Source: an uncultured Verrucomicrobiales bacterium (lineage in GTDB: Bacteria > Verrucomicrobiota > Verrucomicrobiia > Verrucomicrobiales > Akkermansiaceae). Taken from it: a DNA stretch of 64,000 bases. Positions 8,952-19,873 of this stretch are shown here, piece after piece. A model generated the notes under the pieces. It saw only the letters and a program-made list of their open reading frames with translations. It had not been told where the DNA came from and searched no databases. Every line of letters starts with the position of its first letter. Positions within the stretch are counted from its first letter, which is position 1. Position numbers and translations under genes: made by a program. The stretch covers positions 80,565 to 144,564 of the forward strand of contig CAMQZC010000001.1 in NCBI GenBank assembly GCA_947039485.1, in the 5' to 3' direction.

Positions 8952-9140
8952 ATGACATCCCTCATCAGCACAGCAGGTGCAGCAGTACTCGGAGCCGGCA
9001 TCGGCATTGGTCTCATCGGTATGAAAGCCGCTGAATCCACAGGTCGTAACCCATCCGCCTCTGGTAAGGTAATGACCATCTCTATCCTTCTTGCCGCTCT
9101 GGTAGAAGGTGTTGCCTTTGTGGCAATCTTCATGGGCTAA
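8952..9140 (+). CDS. atpE: F0F1 ATP synthase subunit c
   Basis: The 62-residue hairpin protein forms the rotor ring. Helix 1 is the glycine-rich GAGIGIGLIG, the polar loop is GRNP, and helix 2 carries the ion-binding glutamate Glu52 (LVEGVAF). The sodium-binding signature (Gln in helix 1, Glu-Ser/Thr in helix 2) is not present, which points to proton coupling. It is somewhat short for the family (70-80). It lies 89 bp after atpB and 100 bp before atpF. Confidence 0.95.
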   Translation: MTSLISTAGAAVLGAGIGIGLIGMKAAESTGRNPSASGKVMTISILLAALVEGVAFVAIFMG

Positions 9141-9240
9141 GCCCATTTTTGCTGTGCTGTCTCAGTTGGGGCAGCACAGCCGCCCCCTTTCCTGTCGTAT
9201 CCGCCCCCCATTTTTAAATTCCTCAATAACACCATCACAT

Positions 9241-9762
9241 ATGTATCCACCCATTTTGGCTCTCGACATCCAGTCTCTTGTAAGCAAGTTCGGCTTGCAT
9301 ACTGATGTTTTCATTGCGCACCTGATTGCCTTTAGTATCGTCGTCGCCGTCGTCGTTAAGTTTGGTATCAAGCCCATCCAAGAACAACTTGAGGAGCGCC
9401 GCCAGCGTATCATTGATGGGGAAGAAATGCGCGCAGAGAGCGAGAAAATGCTCACTGATGTCAAGCTGACTAGCGATGTCATCATCAAAGACGCCCAAGA
9501 ATTGGGACAGAGTGAGCTGACAAACGCGAAAAAAATCGCTCAAAATCACCAAGAAGAATCGGCAGCCAAAGCCATCACCGAAGCTCAAGACATCCTCAGC
9601 AAGGCACGCAAGCAAGCTGAGCTTGAAGCAGCGCAACAAAAGGCAGCCCTGCGAGGGGACTTTGCACGCCTCGTCGCCGAGGCTACGGCACAAGTCACGG
9701 GCAAAATCCTCAGCGAAGAGGACAAGCGCGAAATCAACGCGAGCGCAATTGCTCAGCTCTAA
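9241..9762 (+). CDS. atpF: F0F1 ATP synthase subunit b
   Basis: The 173-residue peripheral stalk subunit has one N-terminal transmembrane helix (about residues 23-42, FIAHLIAFSIVVAVVV) and a long charged coiled coil. The ATG at 9241 (MYPPILALD) was chosen: an open frame extends upstream to 9109 but would overlap atpE and adds a sequence unlike subunit b. There is no clear Shine-Dalgarno. The neighbouring genes identify it securely. Confidence 0.94.
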   Translation: MYPPILALDIQSLVSKFGLHTDVFIAHLIAFSIVVAVVVKFGIKPIQEQLEERRQRIIDGEEMRAESEKMLTDVKLTSDVIIKDAQELGQSELTNAKKIAQNHQEESAAKAITEAQDILSKARKQAELEAAQQKAALRGDFARLVAEATAQVTGKILSEEDKREINASAIAQL

Positions 9763-9783
9763 TACTCTTGCACCCTCATTTTT

Positions 9784-10173
9784 ATGAAAATCTCTAAGGA
9801 TGTCCAAGGCTCAGCCCGCCGTCTGCTACGCCTCTGTCTGCAGCCCGATGGCCGACTTGATCACAATCTTGTGCGCCGTGTGAGCCAAGAGATTAGCCAG
9901 CGCAAGCCCCGCAACTACATTGCACTTCTAATCTCCTTCTGTGATTTTGTTCGTCTTGAGGAAAAGCGCCACACCGCCATCATACGCTCTGCTATTGAGC
10001 TGACCGAGTCTGAGAAAATCGCTATTATGGCAAAGCTCTCAGCCAAACATGTTGGCCTGAGCTACCAATGGGATATTGAGCCTAGCCTGCTGGCTGGCTT
10101 TACCATCCAAATTGCCGATGACGTCATCGACGCAAGTGTCAAGTCACGCATTGAGCGTCTCTCATGCATCTAA
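9784..10173 (+). CDS. atpH: F0F1 ATP synthase subunit delta, short form
   Basis: At 129 residues this is clearly shorter than the usual 175-180. The C-terminal signature is kept: AGFTIQIADDVIDASVKSRIERL matches the family's GGFxxxxGDxxxDxSxxxxLxxL pattern. Much of the N-terminal helical domain that caps the F1 alpha subunits is reduced. It sits 21 bp after atpF and 47 bp before atpA, in the standard position for delta, so the assignment is secure despite the length. Confidence 0.9.
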   Translation: MKISKDVQGSARRLLRLCLQPDGRLDHNLVRRVSQEISQRKPRNYIALLISFCDFVRLEEKRHTAIIRSAIELTESEKIAIMAKLSAKHVGLSYQWDIEPSLLAGFTIQIADDVIDASVKSRIERLSCI

Positions 10174-10220
10174 TCCTTTTTCACCTTTAACTTAACCCCC
10201 TTACCCCCCCCTCTATATAT

Positions 10221-11753
10221 ATGAGCAGCATCGTCCAAGAACTGGAAGCCGAAATCCGCAAGGCCAGCGCGGCCATCGTCAATGAAAATGTGGGCACCAT
10301 CAAGTCCATTGGTGACGGTGTCGCACGCATCGAAGGTCTGAGCAACGCCATGCTCAACGAGATGATTGAAATGCCCGGCGGCATCATCGCCCTCGCCATG
10401 AACCTCGAAGAAAACGAAGTTGGAGCCGTGCTCCTCGGTCGCGGCAGCGAGCTCAAAGAGGGCGATAGCTGCAAGACAACAGGTCGCCTCCTCCAAGTCC
10501 CCGTCGGCCCAGGCCTGCTCGGTCGCGTCGTTGACACCCTCGGTACCCCCCTCGATGGCAAGGGACCAATTGAATCAGTCGATCACTACCCCGTAGAAAA
10601 GATTGCTTCCGGTATCATTACCCGTCAGGGTGTGAGTCAGCCCGTGCAGACAGGCATCCTCTCCATTGACGCCATGATCCCCATCGGTCGTGGACAGCGT
10701 GAGCTCATCATTGGTGACCGCTCCACTGGCAAAACAGCCCTCGCGATTGACACCATCATCTCACAGGCCCAGCAGAATATTAAAGCTGAGGCCACCGATC
10801 AGAGCGACTACCGCCCGATGTATAGCGTCTACGTAGCCATCGGTCAAAAGCGCGCCACGGTGAGCCGTATTGTAAGCAAGCTTGAAGAATCAGGCGCGCT
10901 GCCTTATACCATCGTCGTCGTAGCCTCCGCATCCGAGAGTGCCGCTATGCAGTACCTCGCCCCCTACGCAGGTTGCGCCATGGGTGAGTACTTCATGGAT
11001 CAGGGACAGGATGCACTCATCGTCTTTGATGACCTCTCCAAGCACGCAGTAGCCTACCGTCAGGTATCGCTCATCCTGCGCCGTCCCTCGGGTCGTGAGG
11101 CCTATCCTGGTGATGTCTTCTACCTCCATAGCCGCCTGCTTGAGCGCTCCGCACGCATCAACACCGAGGGTGGACGCAAAGGTGGCTCACTCACAGCCCT
11201 GCCCATTATTGAGACGCAGGCAGGTGACGTATCCGCTTACATCCCTACCAACGTGATTTCCATCACTGATGGTCAGATTTTCCTCGACACTGACCTTTTC
11301 TACCAAGGTGTGCGCCCAGCCATCAACGTAGGTATCTCCGTGAGTCGTGTAGGCTCTACAGCCCAGACCAAGATTGTCAAGAAGCTCGCAGGTACTATCA
11401 AGCTCGACCTCGCACAGTTCGAAGAGCTCCAAGCCTTCGCGCAATTCGGCTCCGACCTCGACGCCAACACCCGCAGCAAGCTCGATCGCGGTAGCCGCAT
11501 CACCGAACTATTCAAACAGGGACTCTACAAGCCCAAGAGCCTCGGCATCGAGGTCATCAGTCTCTACGCCATCCAGCGCGGCTACTTCGACAAAGTTGAG
11601 GTAGAGCAGGTGCAGTCCGTACGTGACAAGCTTGAAGAGCGCGCCAGCATGGACGCAGATCTCATCGCCGAAATTGAGCAAATCCAAGAACTCACCCCAG
11701 AGCTTGATGCCAAGCTCAAGGCCTTTATGGAGAGCTTCAACTTCAGCGCCTAA
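10221..11753 (+). CDS. atpA: F0F1 ATP synthase subunit alpha
   Basis: The 510-residue protein is the non-catalytic nucleotide-binding subunit of F1. It has the Walker A motif GDRSTGKTA near residue 170, where the family usually has GDRQTGKTA, then [30 protein letters not shown], which contains the alpha-specific signature and Walker B. The C-terminal helical bundle is complete. A C8 run lies just before the start codon. It is the fifth gene of the operon. Confidence 0.97.
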   Translation: MSSIVQELEAEIRKASAAIVNENVGTIKSIGDGVARIEGLSNAMLNEMIEMPGGIIALAMNLEENEVGAVLLGRGSELKEGDSCKTTGRLLQVPVGPGLLGRVVDTLGTPLDGKGPIESVDHYPVEKIASGIITRQGVSQPVQTGILSIDAMIPIGRGQRELIIGDRSTGKTALAIDTIISQAQQNIKAEATDQSDYRPMYSVYVAIGQKRATVSRIVSKLEESGALPYTIVVVASASESAAMQYLAPYAGCAMGEYFMDQGQDALIVFDDLSKHAVAYRQVSLILRRPSGREAYPGDVFYLHSRLLERSARINTEGGRKGGSLTALPIIETQAGDVSAYIPTNVISITDGQIFLDTDLFYQGVRPAINVGISVSRVGSTAQTKIVKKLAGTIKLDLAQFEELQAFAQFGSDLDANTRSKLDRGSRITELFKQGLYKPKSLGIEVISLYAIQRGYFDKVEVEQVQSVRDKLEERASMDADLIAEIEQIQELTPELDAKLKAFMESFNFSA

Positions 11754-11778
11754 CCCCTAATCGAGAGCCTTAGACCCC

Positions 11779-12642
11779 ATGTCAAGCCTCAGAGACATCA
11801 AGCGCCGCATTAAGTCGGTACGCAATACTTCGCAGATCACCAAGGCCATGCAAATGGTGGCGTCTGCCAAGATGCGACGTGCGCAAAATATGGCCCTGCA
11901 AGGACGCAACTACATCAGCGCCCTAGCCAAGGTCTTTGCCCACTTAGAAGAGAGCATCAAAGAGAGCAACAGCGAGTTGATGCACACGCGCGAAGAAGGC
12001 AAAAGCCTCATCATCGTCGTGAACACCGACCGCGGTCTCTGCGGCGGTCTCAACTCCAACCTCTTTCGCGAAGTCCTCGCTAAGAGCCCCGCTGATGCAG
12101 ACTATGTGACCATCGGAGCTAAGCTCAACACGCAGATTATACGAGCAGATCGCAAGTTGCTTGCCTCCTTCTCCCTCTCTGATAATTTTGATGACAAGGC
12201 CCTCAAGCCCATCTTTGACTTCATCCGCAAGAGCTATCTTGAGGATGGCTACAAGGAGGTCATCATTGCCTATCAGGAATTCATCAACGTCATGGTGCAG
12301 AAGCCCAAGTTACACCAGCTGCTCCCCATCACAGCTGAGGAACTCATGGCGATAGCCGATGAGGGTGATTACAACATGGATAGTAGCAACTTCCTGCTTG
12401 AACCCTCAGCTGATGATTTACTGCGCTCCATCCTGCCCCTCTACTTCTTTAACATGCTCACCCAGGTGGTGCTCGAAGGCAAGGCCTCGGAGCAGTCAGC
12501 ACGCATGGTCGCCATGAAGGCCGCCACCGAAAACGCCAAGGGAATCATCGACTGCCTCACGCTGGAGTACAACAAGGCTCGTCAAACACAGATTACCAAC
12601 GAGCTGCTGGAAATTACCACCGCTACGAAAGCTATGGAGTAA
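11779..12642 (+). CDS. atpG: F0F1 ATP synthase subunit gamma
   Basis: The 287-residue protein is the central rotor shaft. The N-terminus MSSLRDIKRRIKSVRNTSQITKAM and the C-terminal block ARMVAMKAATENA are the two conserved helices of the coiled coil, and the middle holds the conserved DRGLCGGLN. The length is normal. It lies 25 bp after atpA. Confidence 0.97.
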   Translation: MSSLRDIKRRIKSVRNTSQITKAMQMVASAKMRRAQNMALQGRNYISALAKVFAHLEESIKESNSELMHTREEGKSLIIVVNTDRGLCGGLNSNLFREVLAKSPADADYVTIGAKLNTQIIRADRKLLASFSLSDNFDDKALKPIFDFIRKSYLEDGYKEVIIAYQEFINVMVQKPKLHQLLPITAEELMAIADEGDYNMDSSNFLLEPSADDLLRSILPLYFFNMLTQVVLEGKASEQSARMVAMKAATENAKGIIDCLTLEYNKARQTQITNELLEITTATKAME

Positions 12643-12692
12643 GTCCAGTCACTGACAATAAACTCCGTAACATCAACACTCAACAATATTAG

Positions 12693-14138
<1,446 letters not shown>

Positions 14139-14174
14139 TCGAGCTAGCCCTAGCTTTTAACCTAGCAATATTTT

Positions 14175-14588
14175 ATGCCTCTGCAATTCACCATCATTAC
14201 CCCGATGCGTACCGCGCTTGACTGCGAGGTGCTAGCCCTGCAGCTGCCAGCGTCCGAGGGAGAGCTTGAGATTCTCCCTGATCACGTTGATCTCATCAGC
14301 TCGGTTGAGAATGGCGAGCTGCGCTATCGCCCAGTCGTTGGTGAGGCCAAAAGCCTCTTCATCGGTGGCGGCTTCTTGCAAGTAGAGCACAACAAAATCC
14401 TCATCGTCACTGACATTGCTGTTGAAGCAGGTGACATTGATAAGGATAGCGTTGAGAAAGCCATCGAGCGTGCTCAGATCGCGCTCAAGAACCGCGACTC
14501 CGTGCTTACACGTGAGGAGCAGACCTACCTTGAGGGCAAGATTGCTCAGCAGCTTGCCATGCTTGACTTCCGCAAGAATAAACGCTAA
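14175..14588 (+). CDS. atpC: F0F1 ATP synthase subunit epsilon
   Basis: The 137-residue protein has the epsilon beta-sandwich (TPMRTALDCEVLALQLPASEGELEILPDH, FIGGGFLQVEHNKILIVTD) and a C-terminal helical hairpin rich in Glu and Ala. It is the last gene of the operon, 36 bp after atpD, and is followed by a strong terminator. Confidence 0.96.
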   Translation: MPLQFTIITPMRTALDCEVLALQLPASEGELEILPDHVDLISSVENGELRYRPVVGEAKSLFIGGGFLQVEHNKILIVTDIAVEAGDIDKDSVEKAIERAQIALKNRDSVLTREEQTYLEGKIAQQLAMLDFRKNKR

Positions 14589-14624
14589 GCAATACGCACA
14601 TCTACTAGGCAGTGCCTATCAACT

Positions 14625-14648
14625 AAAGCCCCTTAGGGGGCTTTTTTT
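14625..14648 (+). terminator. Terminator of the atp operon
   Basis: AAAGCCCC, a 3-nt loop, GGGGGCTTT, then seven T in a row. It lies 37 bp past the atpC stop. Confidence 0.93.
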
Positions 14649-14738
14649 GCTTTTAAGCAGGCTAAAGAAATTATCAAAGTTGCCTGCGTAGCCGTCCGCA
14701 TCAGCTACGGCACAGATAGAGGATAGGCATCATAACTC

Positions 14739-14977
14739 TTATCCAGCCCAGAGCTCAGTTATCTGCACGAGGGTGGGAAGATATCCGTTGAGCAAAACAA
14801 GCCAGCAATAGCCCACATAATTTAGCAAGTTGTCAGAGATGAGGGCTATAAAATCTACAAGATGAACAGTGTATTTTCGATGGCAGCGCAGAGGATCCAT
14901 ATCCCGATATGATCCATCCAAGTGACATTGGTGCTGGCATTACCGCTGAAGATATGGCTCGCCCTATAACTGAATGA
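14739..14977 (+). pseudogene. Decayed C-terminal fragment of an SGNH/GDSL-type hydrolase (carbohydrate esterase-like)
   Basis: Two frames together read like the tail of an SGNH esterase. The first part reads SPELSYLHEGGKISVEQNKP, then an in-frame TAG, then VVRDEGYKIYKMNSVF. After a shift of frame near 14880 it continues DGSAEDPYPDMIHPSD, which resembles the family's catalytic block (D-x2-HP), and ends ARPITE with TGA at 14977. No N-terminal GDS block is visible upstream. This lies in the 660-bp gap between atpC and pckG, which otherwise holds AT-rich sequence and the pckG promoter region. Assignment is by pattern only. Confidence 0.42.
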
Positions 14978-15310
14978 ATCTTATGTCTCCCCTGTTTTGC
15001 TGACTGACGTTCTACGTCGATTACTTCATACGCTTCTCCTTTTTCGATGGCTTACTTAATTAAAATTATTACTAAAATAGGGGCATGAAAAAGATTGTTC
15101 TATGAGGATTATTTTAGTTTAGATGTATTCATAATCAGATATTTATAAATTAAATAACATTTTTTGTTTTTGATTGCTGATGCTGAGAATATTAGGATAT
15201 GCCCTTTGAGTAGCTGGTATTATAGGCGTGTCATGCAAAGCTAGAAAAGCGACTATAATAGTGAAATTCATCTTGCTTGTTTTATTGAACTGTGTTATTT
15301 TTCAATCACC

Positions 15311-17149
15311 ATGAAAATCACTGGCACTACACACAAGAATGCAGCTCAGTGGGTCGAAGAAGTCGCCCAACTTTGCAAGCCCGACGCCATCTACTGGTGC
15401 GATGGTTCTGAAGAAGAGAACACAGAAATGTGCGATATGCTGGTTGCCAACGGCACCTACATTCGCCTGAATCCTAATAAGCGCCCCGGCAGCTTCTTAG
15501 CTCGTTCTACTCCTTCTGACGTTGCACGCGTAGAAGAACGCACCTTCATCTGCTCCGAAAAGGAAGAAGATGCAGGTCCTACCAACTACTGGAAGTCCCC
15601 CACAGAAATGCGGGAAATCCTTAACCCCCTCTTTGACGGCTGCATGAAGGGTCGTACAATGTACGTCATCCCCTTCTGCATGGGTCCTATCGATTCTCCT
15701 CTCGCTAAGATTGGTATCGAAATTAGTGACTCCGCTTATGTCGTAACAAACATGCGCATCATGACCACCATGGGTGGTCCTGTTCTCGTACGCCTCGAGT
15801 CCGAAGCAAACGCTGGTGGTGGCAATCCTAAGCGTGATGGCTACGCTACATTCGTACGCTGCCTCCACACTGTTGGCGCTCCCCTCGCTGAAGGTGAAGC
15901 TGACGTAACTTGGCCTTGCAACCTCGATAAGTACATCGCCCACTTCCCAAGCACACAGGAAATCATTTCCTTCGGTTCCGGTTACGGTGGCAACGCGCTC
16001 CTCGGCAAAAAATGCCTCGCACTTCGCATCGCTTCTGGCATCGCCAGCAAGAATACTTGGATGGCTGAGCACATGCTCCTCCTTGGTATCACTGATCCTA
16101 GCGGCAAAAAGACCTACATCGGTGGTGCATTCCCCTCCGCATGTGGCAAGACCAACCTCGCTATGCTTATTCCTCCAACGGAATATGCTGAAAAGGGCTG
16201 GAAAACTTCCATTATCGGTGATGATATCGCTTGGATCTGGCCCCATGAAGATGGTACCTTCCACGCAATCAACCCTGAAAACGGTTACTTCGGCGTAGCT
16301 CCAGGTACTTCCTTTGCTACTAACCCAACCGCAATGCACTCCATTGAGAAGAACATCATCTTCACCAACGTTGGTCTTACCGACGACGGCGACGTATGGT
16401 GGGAAGGTATGGACGGCGACGCTCCTGCACACGCAATCGACTGGCAAGGTAACGATTGGACACCAGCAAGCGGTGTCAATTGCGCACATCCCAACAGCCG
16501 CTTCACAGCTCCTGCAAAGAACTGCCCAACACTCGATCCTGAGTACACAAACCCTGAAGGTGTCTCCCTCTCCGCTATCCTCTTTGGCGGTCGTCGTGCC
16601 ACAACAATGCCACTCGTCTTCCAATCCCGCGATTGGAACCACGGTGTCTACGTTGGCGCAACAATGGGCTCTGAAATGACAGCTGCAGCATTCGGTCAGA
16701 TTGGTACAGTCCGTCGTGACCCAATGGCCATGAAGCCCTTTATTGGCTACCACGTAGGTGACTACTGCCAGCATTGGATCAACATGGGCACAACTGTTGC
16801 TAATCCTCCAGCAATCTTCAACATCAACTGGTTCCGCAAGACTCCAGAAGGTAAGTGGTGCTGGCCTGGTTTTGGTGACAACATGCGTGTCATCGAATGG
16901 ATCCTCAACCGTGTCAACGGCAAAGTTGCTGGTGTACAGACTCCTCTTGGTGTCTCCCCAAGCTTCGAAGACCTCAATACAGCTGGTATCAGCTACAATG
17001 AAGAAGACTTCAAGGCTAACAACGAACTCATCAGCTCCGAATGGAAAGCTGAACTCGAATCTCAAACTGAACTCTTCGCATCTATGGGTGACAAGCTCCC
17101 CGCAGAACTCGAAGCTCAGCGCCAAATCCTCCTCAACGCATTCGCTTAA
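15311..17149 (+). CDS. pckG: Phosphoenolpyruvate carboxykinase (GTP)
   Basis: The 612-residue enzyme converts oxaloacetate and GTP to PEP, GDP and CO2, the first committed step of gluconeogenesis (or the reverse, anaplerotic or fermentative direction). GTP-type signatures are clear: the P-loop GGAFPSACGKTNLAM, IGDDIAW with metal ligands, RKTPEGKWCWPGFGDNMRV near the C-terminus and the R-loop region early on. The length matches GTP enzymes (about 600-620) rather than ATP enzymes (530-540). A TATAAT at 15254-15259 is a likely -10 box about 50 bp upstream. A terminator follows, so it is monocistronic. Codon choice (many C-ending codons) suggests high expression. Confidence 0.97.
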   Translation: MKITGTTHKNAAQWVEEVAQLCKPDAIYWCDGSEEENTEMCDMLVANGTYIRLNPNKRPGSFLARSTPSDVARVEERTFICSEKEEDAGPTNYWKSPTEMREILNPLFDGCMKGRTMYVIPFCMGPIDSPLAKIGIEISDSAYVVTNMRIMTTMGGPVLVRLESEANAGGGNPKRDGYATFVRCLHTVGAPLAEGEADVTWPCNLDKYIAHFPSTQEIISFGSGYGGNALLGKKCLALRIASGIASKNTWMAEHMLLLGITDPSGKKTYIGGAFPSACGKTNLAMLIPPTEYAEKGWKTSIIGDDIAWIWPHEDGTFHAINPENGYFGVAPGTSFATNPTAMHSIEKNIIFTNVGLTDDGDVWWEGMDGDAPAHAIDWQGNDWTPASGVNCAHPNSRFTAPAKNCPTLDPEYTNPEGVSLSAILFGGRRATTMPLVFQSRDWNHGVYVGATMGSEMTAAAFGQIGTVRRDPMAMKPFIGYHVGDYCQHWINMGTTVANPPAIFNINWFRKTPEGKWCWPGFGDNMRVIEWILNRVNGKVAGVQTPLGVSPSFEDLNTAGISYNEEDFKANNELISSEWKAELESQTELFASMGDKLPAELEAQRQILLNAFA

Positions 17150-17199
17150 GAATAGCCTGAGTAGAATTTGATACTCTGTAAAGAGTATAACAAATCACG

Positions 17200-17239
17200 G
17201 CAGCCGCTCCAATTTTGGAGTGGCTGCTTTGTTTTTTTG
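17200..17239 (+). terminator. Terminator of pckG
   Basis: GCAGCCGCTCC, AATTTT loop, GGAGTGGCTGC (one G-T pair), then TTTG and seven T. It lies 50 bp after the stop codon. Confidence 0.9.
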
Positions 17240-17775
17240 TCGAAGTTATGGTATTTATTAGCGCTCTAGATATTCTTGATGGCTAAAATACAATTCGTAT
17301 GAACGACATATTGAACTGAGTAGCTCAGATAGCCGTGCTGGTGCTCTCCTCCTCGTATGATGGGGGAAATTGCTAATGACAATTTTGCACGCTCAATTTG
17401 TAGCGTTGATTGTCGCCCTGCTGCGCCAACATTTGAATAGTTCGCAGGGGCGTTCTGGCTACAGTACACGCACTAGGAGGTCAAGTAGCTCAAGTACTGG
17501 CTCATCAGTTGCTGAGAATAGCTTGGCTTGACGAGGGTTACAGCAGCTGATTCGGGATATGATTAAGATATCCTCGCGAGCGATACTGATAGTGGCGATT
17601 TTTTGTATCTACCGCGCTTCATTATCAATGCTGTCGATGCGCCTTGGGGCGAGCGATGTTGTTATCAATTGTGTCTTGCGCATCCATGGACTGGCCATGT
17701 GGCAAAGCTGAGGTGGTGAATCTCAATTTTCGAGCTCAGCTAGTTGCTTTTCACATCTCAACGGAGGGCTTGTGC
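17240..17775. other. 535-bp gap with no confident gene
   Basis: No gene is supported. One stretch on the + strand (17582-17719) is open for about 45 codons and reads like protein (FLYLPRFIINAVDAPWGE) but has no start codon or recognisable family, so it may be a decayed gene. A 67-codon frame on the reverse strand (17266-17469) has no coding character. Confidence 0.4.
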
Positions 17776-18747
17776 TTAGAGGCTGGGGCTCGGCTGGCTT
17801 GCCGTTCTGCGTAGACGCAGGATTTGGACGGCGGCTTCGCTGGAGCTGATGTTGATGAGTTCACCTGTGGGGAAGCGTAGCTTGTAGCTTGCGCCAGTGC
17901 GAGGCAACATGAGGCGCAGCATCTCTCGCATATCATCCTTCGGGCTGGGCAGCATTCCTCTATCAATGATATTGCCTGCTGTGTCGATGAGCTCGACTTG
18001 CTCGACGGTCTCGCTGCGTGGGAGGAGGTCAATCATGAGGCGTTGCTTATCGGCTGGGATATTACTCTGCTCATACCAATTGCGTGCGAGCTTGGTGTAG
18101 CGTTCGCTGACATCCTCGGCTCCGATGCGATTGTTACTCATGTCCCAAGGCATGCAGAAGTACATGGAGGGCGCTGCTGGGGGACGGTTGCTGGTCGCCA
18201 TGATGCGCTGGTAGAGTTGCTTGCTATCGAGCATGCCCACAGCCTCCATGACCCAAGGTGTATTAAATTCCTTCTCGTTGAACTCCAGCATGCGCCACTC
18301 GTTATCGAGATAGACCTCGGTCCAAGTGTGGTTACCGCGTAGGTGATTCCATGAGAGGACTCCCACGATGCGCGCGGGAATACCTACAGAGCGGAGAGCT
18401 GCCGCGTAGAAAATACTCAGCCCTGTGCAAGAGGCTTTTTTATCTCGCAGGCTTTCCATCGGGTTCATACAGGCACGACTGCGCTTACGACTATAGTGGA
18501 CGCCAGTAGCTTTACTTAGCTTGCGGCTGATACGCAGGGCGGCCTGTTGAGCAGTTTGGGCATCCTTGGTGAGGGGCAGGGTGATGCTGCGCATCGTGCC
18601 ACGCCAGTCGCTGGCGGACTCATCGAGAAATTGATCGGGCGTGACATAGTGCTCGATGATGTCCTTGCTGAGATGTTGTGCCCATTTATCCTCTGCGATG
18701 CAGATGTTGCTTAACAGGCAGAGTAGGCTGATGAATCGTACAATCAT
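17776..18747 (-). CDS. Secreted transglutaminase-like protein
   Basis: The 323-residue protein has an N-terminal signal peptide (MIVRFISLLCLLSNICIAED), so it is probably periplasmic. Residues about 105-165 form a transglutaminase/cysteine protease core: KASCTGLSIFYAAALRSVGIPAR with the catalytic Cys, then GNHTWTEVYLDNEWRMLEF with the catalytic His. Such proteins act as peptidases or cross-linking enzymes. The substrate is unknown. It starts 26 bp after queC on the same strand and may be the last gene of the cysS-queF-queC run, without any obvious functional tie. Confidence 0.8.
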   Translation of the reverse strand: MIVRFISLLCLLSNICIAEDKWAQHLSKDIIEHYVTPDQFLDESASDWRGTMRSITLPLTKDAQTAQQAALRISRKLSKATGVHYSRKRSRACMNPMESLRDKKASCTGLSIFYAAALRSVGIPARIVGVLSWNHLRGNHTWTEVYLDNEWRMLEFNEKEFNTPWVMEAVGMLDSKQLYQRIMATSNRPPAAPSMYFCMPWDMSNNRIGAEDVSERYTKLARNWYEQSNIPADKQRLMIDLLPRSETVEQVELIDTAGNIIDRGMLPSPKDDMREMLRLMLPRTGASYKLRFPTGELINISSSEAAVQILRLRRTASQPSPSL

Positions 18748-18773
18748 GCTTGTCTTGGGGGCAGGGCTGCCTC

Positions 18774-19430
18774 TTATTGCTCGTAGGTGGTAGGGTCGCT
18801 GATACCAGCGGCACTGAGAGCCTGCTTGCGCTCACTGCAGGTGGAGCAGGTGCCGCAGTGTTGCTCCCGACCACAGTAGCAGGAGTAGGTCCGCTCGATA
18901 TTGACCCCAAGCTTGGCGGCGAGGCTAGCAATCTCTGTCTTGTTCTCGTTGATAAAGGGACGCAGAATCTCAAGCTGGGCATAGGTGCCCTCGCTGATGG
19001 CCGTACTCATCGCCTGCATGAAGCTCTCACGGCAGTCAGGATAGATGCTGTGATCGCCCGCATGGGCAGCAATGACGAGCCCATGTGCATCCTTGCTCTC
19101 AGCGATACCCGCTGCAATAGCGAGGAAAATGCCGTTGCGGAAGGGGACGACCGTTAGCTTCATATTCTCCTCCGCATAATCACCAGTAGGTATGCTCTCA
19201 GCACCACTCAAGAGAGCGGAACTGAGATGCTCGGAGATTGCACGGATGTCAATCTGATGGTAGGGGATACCAAGACTCTCTGCCTGCCATTGAGCACAAG
19301 CTAGCTCACGCTGGGCGTGGTTGCTGCCGTAGTCAAAGGCGAGTGCACAGACGACCTCATGATGGAGATGTGCCCAGTGCAGGGCGGTGCTGGAGTCCAG
19401 CCCCCCTGAGAGAAGTACAGCGACTTTCAT
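18774..19430 (-). CDS. queC: 7-cyano-7-deazaguanine synthase
   Basis: QueC converts 7-carboxy-7-deazaguanine to preQ0 with ATP and ammonia in queuosine synthesis. The 218-residue protein starts at ATG 19430 (MKVAVLLSGGLDSSTA), where the PP-loop SGGLDSS sits at residues 8-14. A longer open frame to 19517 overlaps queF and is rejected. The C-terminal zinc site has four cysteines (CYCGREQHCGTCSTC). It begins 7 bp after queF, so the two consecutive enzymes are translated together. No other que genes are in the window. Confidence 0.96.
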   Translation of the reverse strand: MKVAVLLSGGLDSSTALHWAHLHHEVVCALAFDYGSNHAQRELACAQWQAESLGIPYHQIDIRAISEHLSSALLSGAESIPTGDYAEENMKLTVVPFRNGIFLAIAAGIAESKDAHGLVIAAHAGDHSIYPDCRESFMQAMSTAISEGTYAQLEILRPFINENKTEIASLAAKLGVNIERTYSCYCGREQHCGTCSTCSERKQALSAAGISDPTTYEQ

Positions 19431-19437
19431 CGGGTGA

Positions 19438-19869
19438 TTAGGCTGGTGTGTTCTCGGGCTGATGCTCAGCAATGCAGCTGAGTTGGATGCCGCCACGCGC
19501 GCCAAAGCGTCCCTCAACCCTCATCCATGCAGGATCAATTGTTGCAATAAGATCATCGAGGATACGATTGACAATTTGCTCATTGAAGGATGGATAGTTG
19601 CGGAAGGAAGCGAGGTAGTACTTGAGGCTTTTTGTCTCCACGATGCTTGCTGCTGGGCAGTAAGTGATGGTGAGGTGGCAGCTATCAGGCTGGCCCGTCA
19701 CTGGGCAGAGTGAGGAGAACTCATGTGTGTCCAGCACGATGCGGTAGGCTCGCTGAGGGCTGCGGTTGGGGAAGGCCTCAAGCTTAGCATCATCAGGGTT
19801 GGTATGGAAGTCGCTGTGCTTGCCCAGCATGCTGAGGGCTGCGTTGGAGGTCTGTGTAGAATCGCTCAT
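19438..19869 (-). CDS. queF: NADPH-dependent preQ0 reductase (short, unimodular type)
   Basis: QueF reduces the nitrile of preQ0 to preQ1. The 143-residue length is that of the unimodular class. The motif ETKSLKYYLASFRN and the block FSSLCPVTGQPD, with the catalytic cysteine, identify the family, and C-H-L-T-I-T-Y follows. The ATG at 19869 (MSDSTQTSN) lies 4 bp after the cysS stop. An upstream ATG would overlap cysS. It is directly before queC. Confidence 0.95.
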   Translation of the reverse strand: MSDSTQTSNAALSMLGKHSDFHTNPDDAKLEAFPNRSPQRAYRIVLDTHEFSSLCPVTGQPDSCHLTITYCPAASIVETKSLKYYLASFRNYPSFNEQIVNRILDDLIATIDPAWMRVEGRFGARGGIQLSCIAEHQPENTPA

Positions 19870-19873
19870 AATT

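Noticed and set aside
14739..14921. 60-codon reverse-strand frame between atpC and pckG
   Set aside because: The opposite strand carries the readable esterase remnant. The reverse frame has no start context or motif.
15497..17125. 542-codon open frame antisense to pckG
   Set aside because: The translation is Cys/Val-rich with no domain. pckG on the other strand is unambiguous.
17266..17469. 67-codon reverse-strand frame after pckG
   Set aside because: No ribosome site, no motif, and no coding-like composition.
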